This document shows, piece after piece, positions 1-10,382 of a DNA stretch of 64,000 bases. Made by a program: the position numbers and the translations under genes. The DNA comes from Paragyromitra xinjiangensis (Eukaryota; Ascomycota; Pezizomycetes; Pezizales; Discinaceae): contig JBCAMK010000001.1 in NCBI GenBank assembly GCA_038503065.1, positions 3,596,001 to 3,660,000 on the forward strand. The letters are read 5' to 3'. The first letter of the stretch is position 1. Each line of letters opens with the position of its first letter. The notes beneath the pieces were generated by a model that searched no databases, was not told where the DNA came from, and saw only the letters and a program-made list of their open reading frames with translations.

Positions 1-426
1 GGATCTTCCTCGTCATACTCCAGCATTTCCTCTGGTCGCTCTCTCACCCCACCCAGCTACTCACAAGACCGTGCCGTAGCCCATCACGACTCTCCCCGAA
101 CTCGGCGACGTAGCAGCAGCCACGACCATGATCGGTCTGTGCGTCGAAAGTATCGTGATTCTCCTAGTCCTGGACGGAGAGGACGCAAAATGAGCCCCAC
201 GGATTTCTCTAAAAAAACGAGGAGTCCCTCACCGAGAAGAGCACGTAGGAGGTCTTTTACACCCAAAAGCCCCCAGAGGGAAAATATGTCTGTTTCACCA
301 GCAAGGAGGGATGGGCGCGGAGGTGGTCGTGAGCCCCCGAGGAGGCCCAGTCCACCTAGACAGAGGAGTCCTAGTCCCTTCACAAGAAGGAGGCTTTTAA
401 CAGAACAAATGCAAAGGGGATCGTGA
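1..426 (+). CDS. RS-domain (Arg/Ser-rich) protein, C-terminal part, 5' truncated by the window edge
   Basis: Frame 1 is open from the first base to a TGA at 424-426 (141 residues). It is dominated by RS, SP and SPSP dipeptides with many Arg residues, the low-complexity RS domain of pre-mRNA splicing and mRNA-export factors that is phosphorylated by SR kinases in the nucleus. A GTG near 139 could be read as a start, but the frame is open upstream with the same composition, so the true start lies outside the window. The ending SPSPFTRRRLLTEQMQRG resembles, from memory, the tail of fungal PWI-domain (SRm160-like) proteins, but no RNA-binding or PWI domain is visible here. RS class is secure; the specific family is a guess. 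Confidence 0.75.
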   Translation, partial: GSSSSYSSISSGRSLTPPSYSQDRAVAHHDSPRTRRRSSSHDHDRSVRRKYRDSPSPGRRGRKMSPTDFSKKTRSPSPRRARRRSFTPKSPQRENMSVSPARRDGRGGGREPPRRPSPPRQRSPSPFTRRRLLTEQMQRGS

Positions 427-757
427 TGTCGTGAATTATTTGATGGTTCAAATATGAAGCGAAAACACCTGCCTAATGATCGACAGTTCTGTACAGTTTC
501 TTGATCCGTACCATTATTATTATTACTATTTCGTGTGCATCATTGCGGTGGTCCTTTTAGGTGTTCCAGATTATGCGCTGCTCTTTGCAACGTCTCTTAT
601 TGTACATAATTTCCATTACCCCTACTTTCCTTGGTTGAAATCGTCACTGTACTTTTACGCATAAGATAAAAGAGGAGGACTAAGAAAGAAAAGAGAAAAA
701 AGATATACCCCTCACAACAATTCCCAGACACTCCTGCAAACCATAACTGGATTCCCA
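427..757. other. Convergent intergenic spacer
   Basis: Lies between the 3' ends of the RS-domain gene (plus) and cwf18 (minus). AT-rich with short TTA/TAT runs around 510-530. An open frame at 476-664 has no protein-like composition and is dismissed. It probably holds both 3' UTRs. No structured element seen. Confidence 0.6.
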
Positions 758-1411
758 TCATGATTCCTCGGACTCCTCGGATTCTATGTCCTCTTCCTCT
801 TCCGCCTCTTCCACCTCCGCCTCTCTTTCCTTCTCCATTTCTCGCTCCCGTTCCTGTACCATTGCTCCTAAGTTCCCTTCCACACCTACCGCTTCGTCCC
901 CATCCGGTTTCTCCAACTCCTTCTTTTTCTTTACCTCTTCAATCCGCTGCCGTATCATCTTCGCAATTGCTACATCCGTCTTGGCGTTTAGCTTTTCCAG
1001 TTTCTTATCCACATCCCTCTTCAAATCCCAATTTGGCTTTTTCGGTTGCAGACTAAACAGATCTATTGGCTTCTCTCCCTTCTCGTCCGCCAACTGCTGT
1101 TCCTTTGTGCGTGTGGCGATTTCCTGGGCCAGTGCTTCGAGCGTCTCCTGGCCTTCTGAGGGAGCTTGGGCGAACCCCATCTTGGGAGCACGGGACTCAA
1201 TGTCATAGTTGCGACCCGAGAGATGAATGGAAGTATCTTTTTCACCACCACCAGGGGGCGAGGGAGATTTGGATTGTGAGGTGCTATCGGGGGCATCTGG
1301 GAGGACGGTGTCTGTGTCTGAGGAGGGCTGTTTGCGTTTTAGGGATTTGAGCTGAGCAAGACGCTCTTTTCGCGCTGCGGCAGCAGCGTCAAGGGAAGCT
1401 ATCGATGACAT
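758..1411 (-). CDS. cwf18: Pre-mRNA splicing factor Cwf18 / CCDC12 family
   Basis: Single-exon gene of 217 residues; ATG at 1409-1411, TGA at 758-760. The N-terminus has an Ala/Lys/Arg helix (ARKERLAQLKSLKRKQ). It is followed by the family block with NYDIESRAPKMGF (around residues 68-80), then EKPIDLFSLQPKKPNWDLKRDVDKKLEKL, and a C-terminal Glu/Arg coiled coil ending in an acidic EEEDIESEESEES tail. These blocks match Cwf18 (S. pombe) and human CCDC12, components of the Prp19/NTC-associated spliceosome that act in the nucleus at the activated stage. The length fits the family. It is divergently arranged with the PPR gene downstream on the plus strand. Family assignment is from remembered motifs; confidence is high. 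Confidence 0.9.
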   Translation of the reverse strand: MSSIASLDAAAAARKERLAQLKSLKRKQPSSDTDTVLPDAPDSTSQSKSPSPPGGGEKDTSIHLSGRNYDIESRAPKMGFAQAPSEGQETLEALAQEIATRTKEQQLADEKGEKPIDLFSLQPKKPNWDLKRDVDKKLEKLNAKTDVAIAKMIRQRIEEVKKKKELEKPDGDEAVGVEGNLGAMVQEREREMEKEREAEVEEAEEEEDIESEESEES

Positions 1412-1877
1412 CGTGGGGTTGATATTTCTCGGACGGGAGCTTTAGTTGAACTTGTGTGTAGTTGTAACACATTTAGCTGCGAGGAAACGCGAAGTTTAGG
1501 TGTGGCTTATTCGTGCCAAGCCAATATCCGGGTAACATCCCATTGCCGGGGATGGTTTTTTTTTAGTTGAATCATAATTCATGAAACTTCATGCAGCCGT
1601 CCGCCATAGTCGTTTCTTCACTCGGATGAAGAGATTTCTCTCGTCGGGTAATGCATCGTGGATGTCGCCGGGGTTTTTTGCCGTATCAGCCCGGCGGCCA
1701 TTGCCAATTCTGCCGTTCCTTGCACCAGCACTGTACAAACCATGGACAACCCGAAACATGGTTAGGAGTGCCTCTCGCCAAAGTGAGTATTTCCGTTGGA
1801 GCTTTCGGTTTATTCCTTCATGAGTCAATTGGATGAAACTAAATATATATACATAAAAAGGAAAGCTGACATTCCAG
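1412..1877. promoter_or_regulatory. Shared divergent upstream region of cwf18 and the PPR gene, with probable first exon/intron of the latter
   Basis: Holds the cwf18 promoter. Its right part contains a well-formed intron: donor GTGAGT at 1783, branch GCTGAC at about 1864, acceptor ATTCCAG ending at 1877. The sequence before the donor (from ATG 1581 or ATG 1651) is open in two frames, but neither continues in phase into the PPR frame after splicing, so the first exon of the PPR gene is unresolved. See the PPR entry. Confidence 0.5.
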
Positions 1878-4314
1878 GTATGAAGTTGTTAAACCCACCC
1901 CGTCGAAACTAAAGCCTACGGCAGTCCCATCAAAATCCACCAAACCGAAGCCGGGACCAGAACTGGAGACGAAGATGAAGCCAAAGCCTAGAGCAGTACT
2001 ATCTGGATATACCCCAAAGAAACTGAAGTCAAGACCGAGACCAAGGCTGAGGTGGAAACCGAAGTCGAAGCCGCTAGTTCGACGGCAGCTATTTACCTCA
2101 AAGGACCCGAAATCAAAATCGAAGTATGCTCTGATGAAAATGAGACGGATGGTCTTTCGAAGGCCTTTAGTACGCCGACTCAAACTGAAGGACAAGCAAC
2201 TGTCAGATCCTAGATTGGGTCCAATACGATGGATCCGTAGGAAGGCGCCTAAAATGCGAACAATAAACTGGAAGAATAAGAAAACGCTTGCCTCAATACG
2301 TTTTGGCGCTGTGGTAGAAGGCTACTATTTGAAGTATTTGAAGGGAAATGGCAATCCGAATATCCAAGCTCAGGAAAAGAAGAAACCGAAACTGTTAGGA
2401 GGATTTATGGTGGATGAAGTGACAAAGGAAGATGAAGATAAGGTGGAGGATCAAGTGTTGGAAGGAAATGGTAATTCAGGTCCTGGAAATCAAGGAAAGA
2501 AGGGTTTGGGGGGTTTCGGGCAATCATCAGTGGATGAGGTGGCAGAGGAAGGTGAGGGAGGTGAGGGAGGTGAACAAGTGCTGCACGCAATCTCGGGGAT
2601 GTTTGAGAACCACATAAATAGAAAGCTACGCAGCATACTCGCCGCAATCCTCTCGGAAGGCAGGGACTCCAAGTCAATGGCTAAGGTGTGGTCGACACTA
2701 GATCAGCAGGAGTGCCGGCATGAGTTTCGATACATAGCCGGGCACCTGCTTAGGAGAAAGCATACGAAATTCTGCATGAGGTTTCTTGAGTGTTGCTGCA
2801 TCCATAGTCCATACCCTCCCACCCCCGAAGACGTTGCGGTAGTACTAGAGTATATCACCCAGTGGGAACTCCGGAACCATAAAAGGATTCACAGGAAAAA
2901 GGCGATAGTCTGGTGGAAACGAAAGGAAGGGCAAGCAAGGAGGCTAGTTGACCTGACGCTGGCATCGTTGCGGGTAGATTATGGGGGAGCGTTTCCGTTG
3001 AAACAGTCTACGGTCTATAGGCTGGTTCGAAGTGCCTGTCTGGAAGATGTTTCACGACTATACGACGGCCTTCAAGAAGCTAAGGTCACGCTCACCACCG
3101 ATACAATACTACATTTTATCAGCCGATTATCGGACCTGACTACTTGGAGGAAAGCGTACTCGATCATGGAGCTGCTCTCGAAAGACCGGAGCCGGAACTT
3201 GCATTTTCCACAGGTGTGGAAAGGGTTCCATACGTTGTTTTACAATGCCACATTTATTGGCGAGGAGGAAAGCAGCGCGGTGGTCCGTATGATGCTTGAC
3301 CGCAACGTCAACCCAGGGCTATCGTCTTACAATATCCTCATGGCTAAAGCTTCCCGTAATCAAGATGAAGAGAGCTTGACGCGAATATTCCGGCAGATGC
3401 TCGAAGCTGATCTGAGGCCATCAATGGTGACATACGGCCTCCTCCACAGATACTACAAACAGCAGGGCGCAGAACCCGAGCGGTTCCAGGTGATGAGGGA
3501 TGCTATGAAGTTGGATAGCAACCTTAGTGTGATCCTTGCGACAGACATCGTGCATGCTAAGGTCATGAACTCATCCCATTACCTCCCTGTCTTGGACGAG
3601 TACCTCGAATTCTTCACTCCAGCCCCTCTTGTTTCTTTGGGGATTGCAGTGCCAGAACACAACGTTATCACCCGAAACAGCGCTCGACGGGCCAGGCTCA
3701 GCCCAGACCACATAACCATTGCCACCATGGTCCATGCCTTCTGTATGCACGAGCGCGACCCGATGGTTGTGTGGGCCGCCTATCAACGCTACCAGAAAAT
3801 TCTTAAAACTGAGAGGAGCCGCGAACGTCTCGTCCCTCTCCACGATGCAGGACATTATATCCCGAATTCGTATATGCTAGCACTCGGATGCCATAGTGAT
3901 ACCCTACGGCATTGTGCAACCGTTTTAGAAGATATGTTGAGGCCCAACTCACCTGTCCAGGCAAATGCGCATTCCTGGTCCATTCTCCTGTATGCAATGG
4001 CCAAGGCTCAGAAAATGAATCAAGCAGAACAAGTTCTAGGCGCGATGAGGAGGAAGGGGATAGAACCGACCGTTGTCACATGGACCTCATTGCTGACAGG
4101 ATATGTGAGAATTGGCCGGCTATGGCAAGCTGGAGAGGTGATAAGACGGATGACAGCGGAGAACGTGGAACCAAATCATGCGACCATGGGTTTATTAGCA
4201 ACTATTATTGATTCAAAGGAGTTCACGGAAGGCATGGCTGGGGTAGCGACAAACAAGGGTAGGCAGATTGATGATATTTTTGGGGAGATACAAGAGCAAG
4301 AAAAGGATTCATAG
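1878..4314 (+). CDS. Pentatricopeptide-repeat (PPR) protein, probably mitochondrial; 5' end unresolved
   Basis: The frame is open from a clear splice acceptor at 1877 to TAG at 4312-4314; an in-frame ATG at 1975 would give 779 residues. PPR repeats (helix-turn-helix, about 35 residues) are evident: one pair near residues 440-495 of that form (NPGLSSYNILMAKASRNQ, then LRPSMVTYGLLHRYYKQQG) and another near 655-740 (HSWSILLYAMAKAQKMNQAE, then IEPTVVTWTSLLTGYVRIGR). PPR proteins bind single-stranded organelle RNA and control processing or translation of mitochondrial transcripts. The N-terminal 250 residues are low complexity, very basic then acidic, with an imperfect internal repeat (GNGN..LGGF..DEV at about 2340-2436 and 2458-2553). 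Between roughly 1995 and 2205 a second frame (offset +2) is also open and encodes a Thr/Glu-rich stretch, so the N-terminal frame should be treated with caution. The target RNA is unknown. Confidence 0.82.
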
Positions 4315-4500
4315 AGGCGTAGATATAGATATCTGTAGCATATCATGTGATAGATTGGAGGGGCGTTTTTTTGCATTTTCATGGAGTTTTATTCCAGAGT
4401 TTGTTCTTTATATATATATAAAATCTCAACAATCCTGTGCAGAACTGCCACATGATTTGTTTTGGATGGGGACCAAGACACAGTAAGATAGTATCCCCCG

Positions 4501-4957
4501 TTAATTTTTGAGACGATTTTGACAGCGTTCTCGCAGAAACAATAGATCCTTTTTGTCTATGGGCTGCAGTTTGTCGTTGGCAAGAATCGCTCTTTCAGCC
4601 AATGCTAGTGACCTCTCAAAGTCACGAGAGTAGTACCGCCCTTCAGCCGCGGCCTTGATCTCCATCGTCCCTTCTTTTGACAGCGGGGGGTCCGAAGGGG
4701 AGTCTGAAGGGTCTATGTGGAATTCTAGTCTTCTCGCAGCCTACAGGAATAAAAGCTTGGTTATTTTTCATTCTTGCTCCTCGTGATAGGGGCAAGGTTG
4801 TCAAAAGTACCTGTTTAGCCTGACACACTGGTCGCCATAACTTCTTCTCCACCTGGAATGCCTCTTCAGACTGATTGAGCTTCGCTTGCCGGTTTTTCTG
4901 GGTACTACTTTCTTCCTCATCGGAGAAGTCGAAGCCGCAAAGAGGGTCGTCTTCCAT
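4501..4957 (-). CDS. Small acidic helical protein, TPR-like C-terminus, function unknown
   Basis: Two-exon model: exon 1 4957-4811, intron 4741-4810 (GTACTT...CTGTAG), exon 2 4740-4501; phase 0 at the junction, 128 residues. It starts MEDDPLCGFDFSDEEES, an acidic N-terminus, then a Lys/Gln-rich helix. The C-terminal half (AAAEGRYYSRDFERSLALAE, then DKKDLLFLRERCQNRLKN) looks like a helical pair in which a paired aromatic/Arg/Asp motif precedes a repeat like those of tetratricopeptide proteins. I do not recognise the family. Splice phase and clean continuation of a protein-like sequence support a real gene. Its 3' end lies 186 nt from the PPR stop (convergent). Confidence 0.7.
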
Positions 4958-5212
4958 TCTGTGTTGCTAGTTTGTCGAGATACCCGTGCTTTGTTGGTGG
5001 AGTGTTGTCCCTTGCGAATTTTATGCACCAAGACGCTAGCACCACGTGAATTCCCAGCGAACAACCTACGAGTGAGAGTCTGTGGATCGCGATAACAATA
5101 ATATCAGAAAAACCGACGCCCACAAAAGGCAAGATAGAAAAACGCCAATGGTTCGACGGCGTTGAGGGTATGTGAACCACGGTAAAAGTTTCTTAAGCTT
5201 CTAAGACTAATT

Positions 5213-5587
5213 ATGAATATTCCCAGCATATTCGTGAGGGTACTTGCTAGTAGTCAGAATCAACGGGATAGGAAACTACGACAAAAACCAACTGTTGTTT
5301 CCATTCTCCTAAAAAGTGAGTGTTGAGACTTAATCTCTCGTTTTCTTGTGGACAGACACTGCTTCCTTGGTGGTGGGATGTTACGTGTATCTATTATGAT
5401 AATTCGTCGTCCCACTAAATCACCAAATCCCACGCGACGAGAGAGCTGCGCATTCTAATCGCAAACTCGCCTACTAATCATATTTAATCACAAGTGCTTT
5501 TTCTTTTACGTTCGGCAGGGTCTGTGGGCTTTGGTGGACTTTGGGGGGCTACTTCGGCCTTTTACTTATGGTCGGGCAAGTCAATGA
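5213..5587 (+). CDS. Candidate small spliced gene (66 residues), doubtful
   Basis: Three exons fit in frame: 5213-5315, 5356-5384 and 5519-5587, with introns GTGAGT...GACAG (40 nt) and GTGTAT...GGCAG (134 nt, good branch ACTAAT at 5472). The protein would be basic at the N-terminus (FVRVLASSQNQRDRKLRQK) followed by a moderately hydrophobic segment (TASLVVGCYGLWALVDFGGLL), as in small mitochondrial inner-membrane proteins. Against it: the first intron is very short; a better-looking intron (GTATGT at 5168, ACTAAT, CCCAG ending 5227) would remove the start codon; and I recognise no family. A GTG-initiated frame at 5494-5832 covers the third exon in another frame and is not preferred. Confidence 0.22.
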
Positions 5588-6183
5588 TAAACGAAATGAG
5601 AACCCCCGATTATTTCAATTTGACGAAGCTCAACAAAGTTTTGCATTCAGTACGCTGTGATGTGGCATCGAATAGTTTTTCTATAATACTACCCAGGTTG
5701 AACACAGCTTGTAAGCACAATTGCTGGCTTGCAAGACCAGCCAACCAATTGGCCCCTGCAGAAACACCCGTTTCTGTTACCCGTTTCTCTGCCAACTACT
5801 TGGACGTAGTAAAATCACCAAGGAAAAACTAGGCAGCTATTTAGGGGTTTTATGCTTTTGCGAATGAGAAAGGGACTAATTCTAAAGGCACTTTTCTCGA
5901 CTAGTGGGTTTGCAAAGTGAAAGGCGGGATTCTCGATCAAGCTTTGGTTCGACGGAGCTTAAAGGCTTCCATGGATTGACCAACTACCAGAAGCCATAAA
6001 GTAAAATCACCCATCCCCACGAAAGAGTATACACCAATCATTCCCCGTTATAGCAGGGGAATGGCAAACAAAACAATTATATACCTTACCCAGACCGAAC
6101 CAAACCGAAGCCAACCCAACCCAGCAGGAAAAGAAAGAAAGAAAGAAAGAAAGGAAGGAAGGAAGGAAGGAAAAACAATTTGT
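5588..6183. other. Intergenic region
   Basis: No gene seen. Contains a purine tetranucleotide tract at 6128-6174 and otherwise unstructured sequence. It lies downstream of the Hep59 gene, so part is presumably its 3' UTR. Confidence 0.55.
6128..6174. repeat. (GAAA)n/(GGAA)n microsatellite
   Basis: About five GAAA units pass directly into about four GGAA units. Replication-slippage repeat just past the stop codon of the Hep59 gene; related AAAG tracts occur near 19780 and 20190-20235. Confidence 0.9.
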
Positions 6184-7378
6184 TTATCTTTTCTTGACCC
6201 CTCCAGCTGCCGCCTGGTTCTGGCTCTCACGCATAGCAGCTCTTGCCTGCCTGCTCCCTCCCAGCTTCGGCCCCCGCGGCTTCTTCGTCTCGTCTCGTTT
6301 TTTCCTATGATCACCTCCTCTCCTGCGTCGTCGGGACATGAGAGCGTCCAGAAATTCTCGTCTAAACTTCTCAGCGATGCGATCGTCGGCGGCGCCTTCG
6401 GTTTCCCGAGCTTCTTCGGAGGGGTCGGGCTCGGTATACATTTCCACTGCATAACATGTTAGCCTTGTGTAGTGGTAGATGGATTCGGTGCACCAAGAAG
6501 GGAGAAAAAAACATACGTCGGCTCTCCTTCAGAACTTCCTCAACAAGTTTATCCCTTTGGATATCCTGACTATTTCGTCTTCTCCTCCCTTTCACCTTTT
6601 TCTTCCCACCCCCTCCCACCGCCTCCTCCTCCTCTACCTCTACTGCACTCCCATCCCCCTGCAACCGCCTCGTAGCCTCCTGGGTACGCGCGATATTCCG
6701 CTTTTTCGTTTCCTCCCCAAGATCTACTTCATGTAATTTTCCCAGTGTTGCGCCTCGTCCCTCCGGCACAACAGGTGTCCAGTATGCCGACCTGTTCTGA
6801 TTTTCACCAGTCTGATTCGACCCGTCGCCTATGATGTTTGTCCCGTCGCCACCCTGAGCAGAAGCTCCAGCGATCCCCCGACGCCGCTGCATCTCACTGT
6901 CTATGTACGCCATCATATGCTTATCCACATCCAGGATCTGGCCCGTCTGGTGGGTAAACCTGTTGACGACCGCCTGTAGCTCCGCTTCCTCTGCTGCTTC
7001 CTTAGCGGCGACATCATCTTCCGGGACATGAGTGGCGGTTGGAGAGATGGTGATGGGTACCGGCTTGGGCGCTGTTACTTCAAGACCACGTCGGGTGGAG
7101 GTGCGTGTGATCTTTTTGCGAAGGCGAAGGATTTCGGAGAGGTTTGGGGCGTCGCTATTTTCCTCGGAGGGCTGTGGGGAGTGAGCTGGAGGTGAAGGGG
7201 ATAGGGGTGTTTGCGCTGCTGCTGCAGCTATAGTAGTGGCTGTTTTTGTGGTAATAGTTTCGGAATCATTGCTGTCGTCCCCTTCATTGCGGCGGCGGAT
7301 GAACTTGCGCTTTTTGAACGGAGGCGGGGCGAAGGGAGGGACGGAAGGGATAGTTTCTGTAGTTGTGTTCATTTCCAT
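6184..7378 (-). CDS. tls1: Hep59 / C9orf78 / Tls1 family splicing-associated protein
   Basis: Two exons: 7378-6517 and 6446-6184, intron 6447-6516 (GTATGT...ATGCAG); 374 residues. The ATG at 7378 is preferred over an in-frame GTG one codon upstream. Family blocks: PFKKRKFIRRR near the N-terminus, LSEILRLRKKITRTSTRRGLE (about residues 80-100), DKHMMAYIDSEMQRRRG (about 152-168), and a C-terminal RFRREF-type helix with poly-Arg and the tail KKPRGPKLGGSRQARAAMR. These are hallmarks of the Hep_59 family: human C9orf78 binds the spliceosome (BRR2/PRP8) and S. pombe Tls1 controls splicing of shelterin transcripts. The middle is Ser/Pro/Ala-rich and likely disordered. Nuclear role inferred from the family. 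Confidence 0.88.
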
Positions 7379-7857
7379 CACGAAGGGAAGGGAATTTGGA
7401 GGGGGTGGTTAAGAGACAAGGACTGGGTATGGAAAGGAGTGACTTTAGTGAGTTGATGCGATAGTAAAGATAGGCGGAGGATGTTGTGCCCTTATTATTA
7501 TTCGGGAGGGTTTAAGACAAGACGGAGAAAGGGGACTTCATATATATCTGTGAGTATGTGCGTGAATGCGTGAATCTCATCCTTCTCTTTCTCCGGCGTT
7601 GAGGTTGGAACTCATAGACGTCACGTGAGTGGCGTCTGCCGGCAGCTTGGCGATCGTCTTTTTCTCAGCCCTGGAAAGAAATGAGAGGGGAAAAGGCTCC
7701 ACCAGTAGATCTCTGATCTTTGATCTGATCTGATCTGATCTCATCTGATAACTTTTCTTCTATCGATTGCGCTCTCCGTTCTTATTCCTGTTCCTGCTTT
7801 CTCTAGCCCTCCATCTTTTCCCCTTCCTCCGTTCGCAGTCTCTGCTTCTACACTTCA
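7379..7857. promoter_or_regulatory. Divergent promoter region between the Hep59 gene and OCT1
   Basis: Head-to-head spacing of 479 nt between two start codons, so both promoters must be here. It contains an ACGTCACGTGA sequence (7617-7627, CRE/E-box-like), a GATCT tandem tract (7707-7748), and a long CT-rich tract (7755-7850) directly before the OCT1 ATG, typical of fungal transcription start regions. Confidence 0.6.
7707..7748. repeat. GATCT pentanucleotide tandem tract
   Basis: Imperfect head-to-tail copies of (T)GATC(T) repeated about six times within the OCT1 upstream region. Simple repeat; each unit also carries a GATC site. Confidence 0.8.
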
Positions 7858-10382
7858 ATGTACAGAGTCGTCCCACGCTCGTGGACAACCCTCTGCACTC
7901 GCTGTTGGCGCAAGCAGCTGCAAAAAAGACGGTTCGCAACTGCTGTCGAATCCCCAGCTAGCAAGCTCGCAGCAGCTTACAGCCCCGCGTTGTATGCGGC
8001 TGCAAATTCTGGGAGGGAAGACAAGACCCTTAGGGATATATTGTAAATTCACCCTTCAACCCATTGGCGCAATTTTTAAGGAAAAAAAATAGAGAAAAGG
8101 AAAAGAAATACAAAAGAAAAAAGGCAATATATATTTTATCGAGCTCTTGGCTGATTTAATTACCATTGAATAAAATCGTAGTGACAATCCAGACGTATGG
8201 CGCGAATTCTCAGCCAAAACCCACACGCACACCTCCCAGCGAACAGGTCTGTTCCAGAATAAAGATCTTACCTCCCCACAAGGCTTCAAGACCTACGCGA
8301 GCCGTACCCTTAAGAAAGCTCAAAGACTGGTCGACAAAATCCTCCATGCACAAACTCTCGAAGAACTCGTTCGGGTCGTCAAGGACCTCGACAGGCTCAG
8401 TGATCTGTTATGTCGGGTCATTGACATGTCGGACTTTGTTCGCTCCACTCACCCAGACAGGAAAATCGTCATGGCTGCCCATGAAGCTTATAGTGTCATG
8501 TACGAATACATGAATGTCCTTAATACGACTACGGGCCTTTACGATTCTCTCAAGCGGGCGCTGGGGCATCCGGAGGTGGTAGCAAAGTTCTCGCCTGAAG
8601 AGCAAGCAGTTGCGACTATCTTGTATAAAGACTTTGAGAAAAGCGGTATAAATTTGCCGTCTGCGGCAAGGCGAAAGTTCGTAGAGCTGTCCAACACGAT
8701 CGCGGAATTGGGCCCACGGTTTGTCAATGAAATGGCGCCAGAGACATTCTACTTGCAGTTCGACTCTTCACAGTTGAGAGGGATGGATCCAATGGTTGTC
8801 AGGGAGCTCGCCCGAGGAGGAAGGGTCACATTGCCTACAATGGGTATGCCTGCAAATCACGCGTTGAGGTCCGTTGAGGACGAGATAGTGAGGAAGGAGC
8901 TATATCTGGCCAGCCACACCAGCAGCACCAAGCAAGTTGGCGTCTTGGAAGCACTATTGAAACAACGAGCAGAGCTAGCGAAGCTAGTAGGCCGTGAGAC
9001 CTACGCAGAAGTAGCACTATCAGACAAAATGGCGTCCTCGCCAGGTTCGTGAGGTTCTTCGCCGTCCTTACCTCCTTCTCCTAGCCTAGCTAACATCTCT
9101 CCTACCTCACCCAGAAGCAGTAACCAAATTCCTCTCTGCTCTGGCAGACGCCAACCGCCCCGCCGCTCTCGCCGAGCTAAAGGCCCTCTCCCTCCTCAAA
9201 CGGCAATCCGGCTTTCCCCTTCCTCTTCAACACTGGGACAAAGACTTTTACACTACTCGCCTTATGCATGCGATGCGCTCGCGCCGCCGGAACTCCGATA
9301 TCTTGTCCTCCTACTTCTCCCTAGGCACTGTCATGCAAGGTCTCTCCCGTCTCTTTTCCCGCCTCTACGGTGTCCGCTTCGTACCCCGCGAAACTTCGCC
9401 AGGAGAAACCTGGAACGACGATGTCCGGCGCCTCGACGTAATCGACGAAACCGATGGTCACATCGCCGTGGTCTACTGCGACCTCTTCGAGCGTGAAGGA
9501 AAGAATCCGAATCCAGCCCATTTCACAGTCCGCTGTAGCCGGAAAATCGAGGACGAGGAATACCTTGAAGAGGCCCTCGAAGGCAATCGCGAGGATGACG
9601 GAATGGCATCTGTCCGCCGCTCAGATGGCTCCCTCTACCAGTTGCCGACAATAGCCCTGATCTGTGATTTTTCAAGGGGCAACCCAGATCAGCCGACGTT
9701 ACTGAATTTTAGGGAGGTGCAGACGTTATTCCATGAGATGGGCCATGCAGTGCACTCAATGTTAGGTAGGACGGCACTTCATAATGTTGCGGGGACCCGC
9801 TGTGCAACGGACTGGGCGGAGCTGCCAAGCGTGTTGATGGAGCATTTTGCAAAGGCACCCGAGGTTCTGGGGCTGTTCGCGAGGCACTGGGAGACGGACG
9901 AACCTCTACCCATGAAATTAGTCACGGAGAGGATGCAGCAGGAGAGCTTGATGGAGGCGACAGAGACGCGTGCCCAGATCTTGCTAAGCTTGCTGGATCA
10001 ACGATACCACTCAGAGTTGCCGCTTTCGAGGGACTTTAGCTCGACCAGCGTGTATCAGGACATTGAGACGAAATATGGGTTGTTGCCACCGGTGCAGGGG
10101 ACGAGTTGGCAGGGATTCTTCGGGCATTTGTTTGGTTACGGAGCTACCTACTATGCGTACTTGTTTGACCGTGCGATCGCTGCAAAAGTATGGAAAGACG
10201 TATTTGAGCAGGACCCGCTCAGGAGGGACGCGGGAGAGAGATATAAGGAGGAGGTGCTGAGGTGGGGTGGGGGCAGGAGCGGGTGGAAGTGTTTGGCAGG
10301 TGTATTGGGGAAAGAGGAACTAGAGGAGGGGGGTGAAAAGGCAATGGTTGAGGTTGGGGAGTGGGGGAGTGAGCTGAAATAG
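7858..10382 (+). CDS. OCT1: Mitochondrial intermediate (octapeptidyl) peptidase
   Basis: Three exons: 7858-8042, 8182-9044 and 9115-10382; introns GTAAAT...CGTAG and GTTCGT...CCCAG; 771 residues, the usual size of fungal Oct1/MIP. It begins with an Arg-rich mitochondrial presequence (MYRVVPRSWTTLCTRCWRKQ) and has the family segments TGLFQNKDLTSPQGF and DLDRLSDLLCRVIDMSDFVR. The M3-family zinc site is intact: HEMGH at residues 556-560 and the third ligand Glu in TDWAELPS at about 585. The enzyme works in the matrix, removing an octapeptide from a subset of imported proteins after MPP cleavage. Intron phases restore the conserved sequences exactly (DIF at exon 1/2, SPEAV at exon 2/3). Confidence 0.96.

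Noticed and set aside
5494..5832. GTG-initiated 112-residue frame with GFGGLWGATSAFYLW
   Set aside because: No ATG; it begins inside a likely intron (ACTAAT...GGCAG) and the second half is random-looking.
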